A stretch of DNA of 64,000 bases from Sphagnum magellanicum (GCA_021904315.1 CM038912.1:24774949-24838948); one strand, 5' to 3'; numbered from the stretch's first letter, positions 11,721 through 23,682 are shown. A program made the numbers and translations. Notes: generated by a model not told the origin, from the sequence alone.

Positions 11721-13568
11721 AGAGATTAAAAAATGCAAAGGTAGGTAAGGGAGCTGATTGTTAGTTGGTGGGTATGGCCAAGATGTTGGTCAATAGGGTA
11801 GCTAGGCGGGATGGTAGTATGGAGATCAATTGAAAAAAAAATGGCAAACAAAAAAAATGTCAATGTCAACAGCCAAAAAAGGTTGACTGTGGGACACTGT
11901 TGGTTACTGCAGGGTCAGGATCCGGATGAAAAAATGTAGCCCATCCTATGGACAGAACAGCCAACAGGTGCACTGGTGGGGGGTGTGGTTTGCTCTGGCC
12001 CAAAAACTCTAGATTTGAACAATTCTCTGATTTTTGATTTTTTTTTTAAAACGAGAAACATAGGTATTTTTCACAACAAAAAATGATGCCAACTTCGGTT
12101 TTTCTCCCCTTTTTTGCTGGGAAAGGAAATCAGGCAAGTCTGGGTTTTTGTTTTGTAATCAGACATAGTTCTTTTCTTTGGTACAGTTCTCCTGCTGCAA
12201 AGCTCATTTCAAAGCTCTTTACCTTCTCCAGATCCTAAATTCCATAACCCCGTCTCCAGCTAATTATCAAAAGGGTACACAAAATATCAGTCCAAAAGTT
12301 AAATTAAATCCATCAAATGGGACATGAAGTTGAAGAGCACATGAAAAGGAGTAAGATCTTGTGAATTTCATCAAATTGAAATTCTAAGCAAATAGTTAAT
12401 CCTACATGTTTTTCACATCCAACATAGTCTCACCGAATTTTGCAGTGGACATGGTTCCAGCTGGGCTTTTGTTTTCTACAACCAACCACCCTGTTCTGAA
12501 AGGGAGCCATTCTATACACAAAACTTGCCCCATTGAGAACTTCTCTTCTAGCACGACACTTCCCTTTCTTTGAACATCTCTTAATAATTAGTAGCCCACT
12601 TTCTTTCAGACTCAAGATTCAAAACATCTTTGACTTCATTTTGTTTTTCCTTCATATAGCAAAAGAGTTAACAATTTAATGCACTGCTTTAACTTCTGCT
12701 CAACCTGTTTTCGTGATCGTGTGCACTATCTCTTTAATTGCTGATCGATCGTGCTCTTCTTTCTTGATTGAAGTCGGTAAGCTCTTTGCCATCTTCTGGT
12801 TGTCGAGCACAATGATATTTGGTTTTTGATCTCTGCTATTACTCCCATGTCCACAATTATACCTTCCCCTTTCACCTTTCTTTGCAGGGGGACCCAACAA
12901 GGTCCCTTTGAATTGCTACAAGAGATGGCCCAGTGCATAAAATATATACACCATTGAGTAGCCCCCCATTAATGTGTCTGATTTTCTGTCCTATGATCCA
13001 GGGTTTTGTTTTTCACTTTTGTGATCATGCACAAGAGGAATTAGACAAATTTGGCTACGGGTCAGCAAGGAAAGTATAATAATTCAAGAATCCTGCCATA
13101 TTTTTGCAATCTGCTGGAATCTATTGTCTAAATATGGCAAAATTTCAGATAATTTTCCCTCAAAACCAAGTGACTTTGCCACTTTTTTTTCACAAAAATC
13201 CTCTGTATGAGTTGCACTGGATTTGTTTTTGTCAGCAAGTGGCGAAAATTCGGCACAAAAAGAAACACTAATATGATGAGTATTTTTCCTTTTTGGACAG
13301 TTATCATTTCAAATGGATAAGGTCCCAATCGAGGGACTTGACCTCAAGGTCCCAATCATGGGACTTGAGGTTTGAGGCCATCTAAGCTTGAAGAAGAAAG
13401 TGTTGAATGATGAATCATGCAAAGTAGTACCTAGTAGTCTTTGACTGGAGCCTACGAACCAAATTCGAAGCTTTTTGCGAAGCCTCACTCACCTACTCTA
13501 TTTGCATGCCTTTTTGTAGTACTCAATACTTGTGCTTTTTTTGCTTCACTAAGTTCTTCCACAACCAT
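11721..13568. other. Intergenic with dispersed-repeat fragments
   Basis: The right-end motif of the foldback family lies at 11968-12000. At about 13097-13180 there is a fragment containing 'CTGGAATCTATTGTCTAAAT' and 'ATGGCAA' that recurs, diverged, near 19400, 20120 and 53700. Frames on the minus strand at 12430-12940 show no recognisable protein. Confidence 0.4.
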
Positions 13569-13690
13569 CATTCAAACAAGTTCAAATCATCTTCACTTTG
13601 TTCCGCACCTACCATTCAAACAAGTTCAAATCATCTTCACTTTGCTCTGCACCTATCATTCAAACAAGATCAATTTGTCTTCTTGCTCTC
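13569..13690. repeat. Tandem repeat, unit 44 bp, 2.6 copies
   Basis: 'CATTCAAACAAGTTCAAATC' followed by 'ATCTTCACTTTG' starts at 13569, 13613 and (truncated) 13657, exactly 44 bp apart. The first two copies are nearly identical, so the duplication is fairly recent. The array lies inside an open frame at 13441-13746, but 44 is not a multiple of three, so the repeat is not a peptide repeat. Confidence 0.8.
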
Positions 13691-15683
13691 AGGTTGATCA
13701 TTCATTTTGCTCTTTTTGTTCTACTCTTCAATATAAGGATGTTTAAACGGTGAACGCAGAGAAGGAACGCTTGGTACTTTCAATATATTAATTTGTGGAA
13801 TGTTTTAAGAGAGTTTATGAACCTCAAGGGTTTTTGAAGAAAATTGTGAGGTCCAAAATTTGATGAGTTTTGTACCCAAAACAGCAAATTTAGTCAAAAT
13901 AGTACTTCAAATCCAGATTTGTCCAAAAATTTCTCCCCCAACAAAACAGAAAATTGCCAGGTTAAGAAATTCCACCCCCACCTCCAAAAACAACAATGCT
14001 ATTTGTGATCTATGTGAAACTTATTCTTCAACATGTTTGCTATCCTCTTTTGCTTCCTTGTTAAAGGATCCAAAGATACTTTTCTGATTTGCTCACAATG
14101 ACATAATTTTCTGATTTTGTTTTGGTTTGCTCATGATGTACTCTTCATGATTTACCAATTTGTTCACCCAGTGTCATTGCTGTTCCTACTTGTATGGTTG
14201 TTGGGAGAAAGCCCCCAGACTAGTATCTAAAACATTGTCAACTGAACCAAATTTTGCCCCAAGATCCCTCCTCTTTTCCATGCCCCAGACATGCTCATTT
14301 CCTCACTCTTTGTGTTTTGTACTGAGTAACAGACCCTGAGGAGACAAATTTATTTGCAAAGTATTCCAAAATAACCTGGTGTGAAAAACTGAGTTCTGGA
14401 TTTTCTGGATGACTCCAGCTAAAGAGGAAACCCAAACATCCTAAATTTGTTGTTTAGAAAGGCCTTGCTGAAGCACATATGAAAATCATACTTACAACAG
14501 GCATCATTTTTCTACACGAGCATAGCATGTACTAATTTCAAGAACAAGAGAGAATCTCCTCGGAAACATTTTGTGTACTTGTTGCACTGACAGTTCACTC
14601 AGTGACTCCAATGTCAGTGACTCCAATGTGCTGGGTTTGGCCACAATGTGAGCAGCATTCAGCATGAGCTAACAAGGAATTTGCACACACAAACCACTTT
14701 GCAAGGTGGATGTGAGTCAGAACTGATACCACTAGGCTATTCCCTTGCTGCTGTCACAATGGGAGAACTTAGTCAAGCCCCTTTCCTTCCTTCATGAACA
14801 CATTTCCCATAATGTGACCCATGACCTCTGAAGGACTAGCTAATGGAATCAAATAACATCACAGAATGAGATGAAGCGAGAAAGTCTACCTTGTAACCAT
14901 CAATGCAGATCAACCAGATCATGACCTGGGGTGGTCATGCAGCCAAAGCAACCTTGCTCTGTGATTTTCTCTGCATGTACAGCCAACTCCAATAACTGCA
15001 GTCAGAATGTGAGACAAAACAGGACTCCTTGTTATGATCAGTTTCTCAGGAGTGATTGGCCAATTACACAGCAACACATAACAAACACCAAACTTATCAG
15101 CAACACAAAACCCTTAACATTCAGAGCAAAACTGGGAAAGGCAACAACTCTGACAGACCCCTCATCAAACACCAGGCGCTGGGTTTGATTACCACAGAAC
15201 AACGAACACAACAAGGTGCACAATTCCACAGATAATCTTGAGTCAACAGTGTGTGCAACGACAACACAGAAAGGCATTAAGTCTCATGAACAGGACGAGA
15301 AGTAATTGCCACATTTACCAGTTGGAATAAAACAAACAGCATCCAAGACTGGTTATGTACAACAAGACTAAACAGAAGGATGAGTGAGCAACAATCTAAT
15401 AACAATGTCAACCACAAGTCCCCTTTCCACCATAGATCGTATTCACTTTCAGATTTCGACCTTTGTGGCCAATGGCCAACCTAGAGTTAACTTTGAAGCC
15501 AAAAAGGGATTGTGACAGTGACCACTGTTCAAATCTAATCAGTTTCCTTGACCATAGTCAACTAGCTTCTTATTCTATAACCCAAGAATTCCTGTCCCCA
15601 AGGTGTTCCCACACTTCCTGATTTGACCATGTTCTGCAGCTGAGTCAAGGAATCTTCTACATGAGAAGAGTCTCTCCTCAGTT
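13691..15683. other. Intergenic, downstream flank of the FLOE gene
   Basis: No exon is recognised. The part near 15683 should contain the 3' untranslated region and polyadenylation signals of the minus-strand FLOE gene; AT-rich words are present but no site can be fixed. A 16-bp direct repeat, CAGTGACTCCAATGTC and its neighbour, occurs at about 14599-14630. Confidence 0.4.
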
Positions 15684-18402
15684 TTAACCACGGCCAAACC
15701 AACCTTTCTGAGGTTGGACATCACCACCACCATTCATCAACTTGTCAAGAACAATATTGAGATCCACTGACTGCCCATTTTCTGTCAGCCTGCGCACCAC
15801 AGCCCTCACTTGGTCCTTAGAGAAGCCCATGCTTGATACTTTCTCAATTATTTCATCAATTGGCACACGGTTAGTTGAAAGGGGTGCAGGGCCTGAAGGA
15901 CCTGAACCACTGGCACTTGCAGTCGGCAATGCATGCTGCACAGGTTGTGCTGTTGGCAACCGGGGATAGCCCCCATTCCCACTGCTTGGTGCAGAGGGCA
16001 TTGCAGACTGAGGAATACGGTTATATGCAGAGCTCCCATAGCCAGCAGGTGCATTCATCTGCTGCTGATCATATACAGGCACAGCAGGCCGACCCTGAGC
16101 ATGGTATGGTGGTGGCAATCCCAATGAGCTTGAGCTGCTCCCACCAGCTTGAGTATCATACATATGAGGTCCTCCAGGACCTGCCTGTGGCTGATGTGCC
16201 TGCATTGGTGGTGGTGGTGGCGGTGGGGGTTGTTGTGGGAAAGGCCGGTTACCAAATGGTATGTACTGTGGTGGGAGATCTGCATAATTTGTAGATGGTG
16301 GAGGAGGACCCTGATGAGGTCCTTGAGGACTGCTACCATAAGGGGGGACCTCCAGCTGATGACTATATTGTTGCTGCAGAGATGGTGGTGGTCCTTGCTG
16401 TTGCTGTTGTGGTGGTAGAGGTGGTAGTGGCTGCTGGGAGTAGAATGGCATGGAATGTGGTGGTGGGGCCTGGGGAGGCTGCTGCTGGTATTGAGGATCC
16501 TGTTGCACTGCAGGTGGTGCCTGTAGCTGCAGCTGCTGTGGCAATGGTGGAGGTAATTGCCGCTGAGGCAGCATGTGAGGTGGTGGGGTGGGTAGCTGGG
16601 GATTTTGGTGAGGAGCAGATTGTCCCTGTTGCTGTGGTGGTGCATCTGAGTGCCTTGGAAGTGGAGGAGACTGTGGTGGAGGATCCACTGCTTGAGTGGC
16701 CACCGGGGCTGAGGGAGCACCCTCTCTAACATTGAGCTGAAGCTTTTCCAGCTGCAAGTGAGCTTCAGCAAGCTCTTGCTTATCACGCAAGACCTGCACA
16801 CTGCGTTGAACCTGCAAATCCAAAAATGCTCTGTCTCAGGATGTGTTTACTGGCTGAAACTATCAAACCAGATGCACATTCATGGGACAACAGAACCAAG
16901 GCTGCTCTATCAAGGACATGAAATATACAAATGCCATCAAGGAAATGAGCAGATTCCACCATCTATCTGAACATACAACATGCAACATGGTCAGGAAATG
17001 TTACTAAACGCATCAAGTAAATGAAATTTTCTGGTAACAAATTGTAGGCACTGAATTATTCTTATGCTTCATATCATAACAGACAAGTTCCTAGCAAGTT
17101 CACCTCTGACAGCATGTTTGCCAAACCCCTCAGCTTCCCATCAGTTGCACCATTGTTTTCATCTGCTCCACTCTTGAAATCGGAGACCATGTGCTCTAAG
17201 TGCTGGGTGGTGGATTCCAAATGAGTTAGACGTCCACTTATCCCCTCTAGCACACGTAGCAAATTGTCTGCATACTTCTTCATTGTCCTCTCCACAGCAA
17301 CCACTGTGGCAGTTTCAAGTACCTCCTTTTCATGATGCCCAGTTGGTTCTGACATCGCAGGAGGTCGCTAGACAAATCACAATCAGAAAAATAACACATT
17401 AGCAAATAACACCAACATAATCAAGCCCACATGAGGTTCACATCATACTCAAACATCCTCTTACATTACATCATCATTTCACACCTGAAGACTATAGCAA
17501 AAAAACTAATGTTTCCCAATTGCCTAAACCAAGACACATGACACATGAGGGTGCTACCTGAGGCACTACATCATTGAGTCAGTTACTGAGTTCCACCAAG
17601 CTCTACATAACACCTGTAGAGCAAAGGTGCTGGGAATGTTTTCCTGATTGCATGACTGGTTTTGAATTCAAGAGAGCATGACTTCTTTAGAATTTTTCAC
17701 CTAATTCAACCTCAAAACCCTAATACGCACAGAAAAGTGTGAAACCCTATTTGTGGAGACGACTGGTAGCAATGAAAAATTCATCCTGAAGACCTAGAGA
17801 AGGTATTTCCACTGATGGAGGACAGTGTTACCTCCACAACTTCTCACATCTGGTTATAGGATGTATGCAATCAAGTTCTCTGTTTCTAGAGTTCTTCCTC
17901 TAAATCCCTTGAGCTCTCTCTCTCTCGTATGGTCAACAAACCCTAAGTGACTATAATACTATAGACAAGCATCAAAAGAACCTTGCAAGCATTCAACCTA
18001 AAACCACGCGCAAGATTGAGCATCAGAAATCTCATCACTAAAGTATGCACTATATGCTTCAGAAGAGTAGAAGAAGAGCTTCCAGTTTTCGGGTAGAAAT
18101 ATAATACCAGTGAAGAAGATGAGGGTCCCGAAGCTGAAACCGTCATCGTGTTGTTATTGGTCAGCGCACTCGCACTCGGCTGGAAGTCATAGCTCGGTTG
18201 TACATCATAGCTGGACTGCGATTCCTCGTTCCCAAAATCCACAACGGGGGGCGCCGAAACCCTAGTCTCCGCCTCCCGCTTCTTCTGCTGTCCCCCACCG
18301 TGCAAGGCCGAGGTGGAATTCGACAACAGCTCAAAGAACACATCGTCCTGCGATCCAGCTTGCACCGACCCCATCCCGGAAGACGATCCTCCCCCGAACG
18401 CA

Positions 18403-18407
<5 letters not shown>
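15684..18407 (-). CDS. FLOE: FLOE-like DUF1421 prion-like protein (three exons)
   Basis: Exons on the minus strand are 18407-18108, 17367-17104 and 16811-15684. Both introns are GT-AG and phase 0, giving 563 residues. Start: the first ATG after the GA-repeat leader, reading MDAFGGGSSS. Residues 1-100 are Ser/Gly/Asp-rich. About 128-225 form a predicted coiled coil (heptads from TMKKYADNLL to LQLEKLQLNV) split across the second intron. About 235-500 are strongly Pro/Gln-rich with poly-Pro and poly-Gln runs. Residues 504-548 hold the C-terminal DUF1421 domain, UBA-like, with a MGF motif, and the protein ends in GWFGRG. This order (disordered DS-rich, coiled coil, QPS-rich, DUF1421) is that of plant FLOE proteins; Arabidopsis FLOE1 forms water-responsive condensates that influence seed germination. 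Role here is inferred from family; the paralogue type (FLOE1, 2 or 3) cannot be set. Confidence 0.92.

Positions 18408-18451
<44 letters not shown>
18408..18451 (-). promoter_or_regulatory. (GA)n tract in the FLOE 5' leader, abutting the start codon
   Basis: On the coding strand an uninterrupted (GA)n run of about 44 bases ends immediately before the ATG at 18407. GA-rich leaders are common in plants and are bound by GAGA-binding BPC factors. The run also keeps the frame open upstream with Arg-Glu codons but contains no upstream ATG, so initiation at 18407 is preferred. Confidence 0.65.
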
Positions 18452-18454
<3 letters not shown>

Positions 18455-18775
18455 CAGAAACCCTAAAACCCTAAGTTTGCAATAACACTTCTTGCGTTCT
18501 CAAAACTCTACCAATTCTTCTCGTGCGGAAGCTCTTGCTTTCGTTTTCTTCTTGAATAGAGAATTTGCAACAATCTCTCTCTAGGTGCCGTGCTGTGCCA
18601 CGCGCGCATGGGGAGGTCGGCTATTTTCCCAGCAACGACGACGACGACGCAAAGACGCGCTTGCTTTTGTATCGAGGAAAAACGAAGGTTCCCAGACGAC
18701 AAAGGGATCGGTGCTTGCGCGGATTTGAACCCGGAACCGGTGTAGCCAAAGTGGCGATCATCCAGAAAATAATTT
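18452..18775. other. FLOE upstream region
   Basis: Probable promoter and 5' untranslated sequence of the minus-strand FLOE gene. It is less AT-rich than the surrounding intergenic DNA and contains GACGACGACG-type repeats near 18640. No clear TATA box is seen. The foldback element at 18776 begins only about 370 bp upstream of the start codon. Confidence 0.45.
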
Positions 18776-19330
18776 AGCCAGACTTAGTGAACTCGCATCC
18801 ACTAGCGTACCATGAAGGATGGATGCTAGATGGACAGAAAACAGTTTTCTGTTGGGTTCCAGTCGCCTAGTTAACCATGGTGGTTAACTCAGTTCGTTTT
18901 TTCTGTACCTACTTACTAACAACCCACACCGACCAACTAACTACAGCGGTCAATTTTTGACATGGAGACATTCTGACATCGAGTTTGAACTAACTTGACA
19001 TCCCGTAAATTCTCCTTTTTCCTTTTCCTTATTCCTTTGTACATTTTCCAAATTGTAATTGCCTATTTTCTTACATATCTACCTATATATTGAACCTACT
19101 TCTTACCCAAAGGGATGTGAAACTAGACATTAGAGTTATCTGTAAAGTCAGGCAATTAGGGGGTGAGAACGGCCAGTTTCAGCACAATACGGCAACAAAC
19201 GTGTAACTGGGAATGAAAATTTTACAAAAGGAAATAACTGGGACCCAAACTCAGTAGAGGTTCATCCACAACTGAGTTAGAACGGGCATCCAGTGGATGG
19301 TGCGCTGCTTGGAGCTGGTTCACTCTGGCT
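18776..19330. mobile_element. Non-autonomous foldback DNA transposon (family member B)
   Basis: The left end AGCCAGACTTAGTGAAC and the reverse complement of the right end, AGCCAGAGTGAACCAGC, are inverted copies. The left has a 4-base insertion. The inverted right end continues with CAGCGCACCATCCACTGGAT, closely matching the left end of member A at 6162. The left end also shares TACCATGAAGGATGGATG with the inverted right end of member A. There is no coding capacity. The element sits in the upstream flank of the FLOE gene. Confidence 0.7.
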
Positions 19331-21429
19331 ACATACTACCACACATGAAAGTATTTATTTATTTATTTATTTATTTTTAGAAACAGGATCCTTCTATATT
19401 CTTGGCTACTATACTGGAACTTAGCATAAAAATCTGGCGATTGGAACTCTTTTTCTTTTTCTTGAAATCTGGTGAATTTGGCCAATTTTTTCCATGGAAA
19501 ATCCAGTGAAATTTTGTAGAGGTTGAAATCATATTTTTTGAGGTCAAAATTTGGCGAAAATTCACCAATTTAAAAAACATTGCCCCCAACCTTATGGAAA
19601 GAGTCACAAAGGAGGCTCATTTACTCATTAGTTTGGGTACTTAATGTTACGCCAACAAGCTAGGAAGTAAAAGGACCCATTTTCTTTTCTTTTCTAGTTA
19701 CCATACATTTATATTGGCCTTTTTCTCTTGAGATACTTTATGTATTTTGAACCCCAATATTATTATTTTTCAATTTTGTGACACAACTGAACTATTAATA
19801 CAATTTTTATAGTTGCGAATTTTCCCTTTTTTTCTATTTTCTGTTTGAGAAAAACTTGGAAAATTGTGGTTTTCCAGCAAAAATTAGCCACTTTTGTGAA
19901 ATCGGAAATTTGAAAGAAAATTGCCAAAGAGCCATTTGTCTATAAGAAGTTTTAGCCAAACTTGTCGGTAAATAAAACATGAGAATAAGTTTACATATGC
20001 AGGGTTTTGCTTTCAATTTCTCCAAAATATTAGCAAACTTAGTCAAATTAACACTAGAAAAATAAATTCCCAAACTTTTTTCATAAAAAAGCATTGTATA
20101 TGAGCATCATGTTATATTTGTAACAATCTACTGGAACCTAATATAGAAATCTGGTGATTTTTATCTTTGGAATATTATATTAAAATTTGATAAAAAAATA
20201 ACACACTAAGTCCCACTAGGTGGGTTAGTAATCTTCAAATAAAGAACTAAAAAAGATTTTGAATCTAGGTGGAGCCAAAAGTCATAGGTTTTTTATATTG
20301 GACTTTTGTTAGACAAGTATGGGTAGGAAACAAATTGCTAGATGGCTACATGGTTTCGAGTTTTGACTTATAAAAGTTTTGGTTATTGGTAAAGTATGTT
20401 TCAATTTTGAAGCATAACAACAAGAAAATCTAAACCTTCCATTTGAAGTCTCATGGGCTATTCTTTTATGGTACAAGTAAATTTCAATGACTATGGCTAT
20501 CAAGAATGAAAGAACATGAATGGAAAGGGGTGGGAATTCAATTGAACATGAGCGGAGTTGGGGTAGAATTCAATTGCGCAAAGAAATTTGGTAGAGTGTT
20601 TTATATCATCTTCAAATCCAATGATGGGTTGTCCAAGATTATAATGCCTGTGTTTGCTACTAAAATAAGAGTTAGTCCCACCAAATGAATGTTGTTTGTG
20701 AGTTAGAAATGGTTTAATCAACTTTGTGAGAAGCATAGTTATACATGCAATATAAAGGTTGCAAGAAGAGGTGGAACAAGAAGTAGGACGGTTGGTTGTA
20801 GTAGTGCTACATGACATTTCTCTTTTTCTACAAGACAATTTTCAGCATGAACCATGTCTTGTGTTCTTGTGTTTTTAGGTAGAATGAATATTTTGATATG
20901 TTAAACAATGTTGGGTGAATATAGAAGATTATTCCTTCAACGAATAAGTGAAAAAATGATTGGTAAAAACTAATTCAACAAATTTTGATCTTGTTGAAAT
21001 ATACACTAATAAGGAATGCAAGACTCCAAAACATTTTTAGAAAGACAATCTTTCATTTGGATTTGCTAAAGTTTTATTAAAAATATCAAATAATGTCTTG
21101 TTTGTTGTATTGACATCTCCCCAACTTCCTTCCAAACCTTTGAAATGTAACCTAATTATTTAAAGAAATAAAGTGATTATCATTATAGTGCAACCTTTTT
21201 TATCAATATTTTTGAATTATAGATTCATTTGCAATGGTGTTTTGTAATACTAAAATTTTATGCCATCATGTAGGACATATTATATTTTATTTATGGTTAC
21301 AATATGAAACAATTTGAATCAATATTGTTATTCATGTTTATTCATTTTTGACAAAACTACACATGTACACATAATTTTTGAACCATGTTTAAAAAAACTT
21401 AAGGACATTTTTTAATGATCAAAAAATAT
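19331..21429. other. Intergenic with a (TTTA)n tract and dispersed repeat fragments
   Basis: A (TTTA)n run lies at about 19350-19377. Around 19393-19470 and 20117-20175 are two diverged copies of a segment with 'ACTGGAACYTA' then 'AATCTGGYGATT', related to fragments at 13097 and 53693. No exon is recognised. Confidence 0.4.
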
Positions 21430-23318
21430 CACTATGAGAAAAAGGGTGTTTTGTAACTGGCTTTGCAACTCACTATATTTATACGCCGTGAATGCTAACA
21501 TACAAGTTGCATGAATTACATAGTTGCAATTCACTATATACACAATGCAATTCATTACAACTCAATTGCAACTTAGTCAAAACAACTCATTTTCAACTAT
21601 TATGCAACTCCGTTATAACTACAACTATGATGTCATGTTGATGTCATTAATTATCATCCATCTATTAAAATCTAACACATGGCATTATGAAAATTTTCAA
21701 ACATAATTTTTTTTTCAAAATATTGGTCTCCATCGTCCATTATGATTATTAATGATGGTTTGAAATTGTGACACGTGGCACAATAAAAAAAATTGACACA
21801 TCGATTACTAATTATATTCTTTTATATATATATATATATATATAATTATTTTAGTAGCTAGGTAGGTCATACATAACTATAAGTAAGTAGGTTGGTAGGT
21901 CTCAAAACTTACATACCTATTTATTTACCTAAGACCTACCTACCCACATAGGTAGGTAGAAAAGTAGGACCTATTTACTTACCTAGGCAGGTAAGAAGGT
22001 AAAAAAACACAAGATTAAATGCATTAAAAAATAGCCATGATTTTTTTTTTAATTTTATGTTTTGCCTTTAAGTTTTTTTCAGCTCATCCCAAAATGGCCC
22101 ATGTATTTTAATGTGAGAACATAAAAGAACAAACCTTTGTATATAGTGTGTAATATGGGATTCAAAAATATAGTATATGGGTTAAATATTTTAATTGTTC
22201 ATTAATTATAATTGAATTCTAATTATAACACTTAAGTGATCAAGGCAGGCTAGATCCAAGGGGAGGGCTGCACTGTTTTTGGTGTTTAAACAAAACCTGA
22301 ACCCCTCTTATTAGTGTGTTTAGTGCATTAAAAATCATAAAAAATGGAATAGAATTGAAAAAACTATGGCCCCTCAAAGTTAAAGGGATCAAGAACTCAA
22401 ATAAAAACCACCAAATGTTATAATGTTGGTTCCCAAACACCCACAAATTTCCTTGTATGTTGCTTTGTTGCTATTAAAGTTCAAAGATGATTTATAAAAC
22501 TTTAAAACGGCACTCCTATAGTATTTTAAATCATTTAAAATGAATAAAAAATAAGAAAATTATCATACTTGAAAGTAGGAGGGGACCAAAGAATACAAAC
22601 AAGAAAAAAAAACACGTTTTGTAAATTGAAAAGCTTATTTCTTTTCTTGTTATTTTTTCATTACTCATTTTCCTTTGCACTTCAAAGATGATTTCTAAAA
22701 CTTGAAGTAGTGTTCCCTTAACATTTTAAATCACTCAAAATGAAACACATATGGTGAAGATATAAATAACTAATGAACATGTATCCTTATTAAGTTATAA
22801 ATAATTGTATTATAATCATAACATAGTTGAACAATAGTACTTTAGTAATGGCCATACTAATTGTATCAATGGGAATCATAATAAAAAATTAGTTGCAAAT
22901 GTATCACATAATGAGTGGTGGAAATGTGGACACATGGCATGATCACATGTATGTACATTGTACACTAGTTGTAACATAGTTGTTATTTTAATGATTCATT
23001 TACAATAGTTTTAAAGTAATTATCACATGCAATTACAATGCAACTCTTGAAAAAGTCAAACATGGTTGACTACATATGTATGTACGATATGTATAAATTA
23101 TCATATAGAAGACCCATTTTCAAATCACTTGCAACTATAATACAACTAATTGATTTTTTGATGTGATAATTTATTTATTAATACACCATATTTCTAAAGG
23201 GATAGTTGCAAAATAGTTATAATACCCAAAAGATAGTTACATAACAATTGTATATGAGTTTTTTTTTAATTTTAGTTACAAGGCAATGTGGTTTTGGTGG
23301 AAGCGATTTTTCATAGTG
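21430..23318. mobile_element. Non-autonomous CACTA-like DNA transposon with TAT target duplication
   Basis: The left end reads CACTATGAGAAAAAGG and the reverse complement of the right end reads CACTATGAAAAATCGC, so both termini begin CACTATGA. The element is flanked by TAT at 21427-21429 and TAT at 23319-23321, the 3-bp duplication expected for CACTA (En/Spm, CMC) elements. The subterminal zones are dense in short words such as TTGCAACT and TTGTAACT in both orientations, as in that superfamily. An interior patch at 21850-22000 carries TAGGTAGG and CCTACCTA repeats, and (AT)n lies at 21823-21843. No transposase frame is present in the 1.9 kb, so it would depend on a partner. Confidence 0.7.
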
Positions 23319-23346
23319 TATTTACCATATTGATCTTAATGTACAC

Positions 23347-23539
23347 TGTCATGGCCTAGGATATTTTGGGATACTTTGGGCAATGTCATGTCCTAGGATA
23401 TTTTGGGACTAGTATGATTCAGGGTTATAAAAGGAGATAGTCTGGGGAACAACCCTTCAGCAGATCAACACCAGTTGATGGATCAATAAAGCTTGTCTTG
23501 TCTTGTAATTCTCCACTTGTTTGTAGTCGGTCCATAACA
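23347..23539 (+). repeat. 5' LTR of the chromovirus
   Basis: Starts TGTCATGGCC and ends GTCCATAACA, the canonical TG...CA. It contains two tandem copies of a 'TGTCATGxCCTAGGATATTTTGGG' type unit (under 20 conserved bases each), TATAAAA at 23426-23432, and AATAAA at 23484-23489. Confidence 0.93.
23426..23468 (+). promoter_or_regulatory. LTR core promoter and inferred transcription start
   Basis: TATAAAA occupies 23426-23432. A start about 33 bases downstream would fall at or near A23459, beginning AGCAGATCAA. That 10-base stretch can pair with 23542-23551 just beyond the LTR (see the primer-binding feature). The start is inferred from spacing and was not observed. Confidence 0.55.
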
Positions 23540-23541
23540 GT

Positions 23542-23551
23542 TTGATTTGCT
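23542..23551 (+). promoter_or_regulatory. Putative primer-binding site of self-priming (Tf1-like) type
   Basis: No standard tRNA-complementary site, such as a TGGTATCAGAG-like sequence, follows the 5' LTR. Instead TTGATTTGCT, two bases after the LTR, is complementary to AGCAGATCAA at 23459-23468 over 10 consecutive pairs, one of them G-U. In Tf1/sushi chromoviruses the first bases of the mRNA fold back onto the primer-binding site and prime reverse transcription. Position and spacing fit that mechanism, but this is inference. Confidence 0.5.
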
Positions 23552-23682
23552 CCTTCTTCTTGTTTGCTTGTTTTGTTGTTTCAGTAAGTAGCTAGAAGTA
23601 TCTTGGGGTGAAACTTGGAAAGGTTATAGAAGACTATAGGACGCTTTACCTCTCAAAGTTTCAAAAGAAAAGGATATGTTTC

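Noticed and set aside
15875..16801. Long open frames on both strands opposite the FLOE Pro/Gln-rich exon
   Set aside because: They are shadows of the repetitive CCN/CAR codons of the FLOE exon; no independent start context or conservation.
18715..18745. Second TTCAAAT-containing tRNA-like segment, minus strand
   Set aside because: The stem around the loop does not pair well and no cloverleaf is present.
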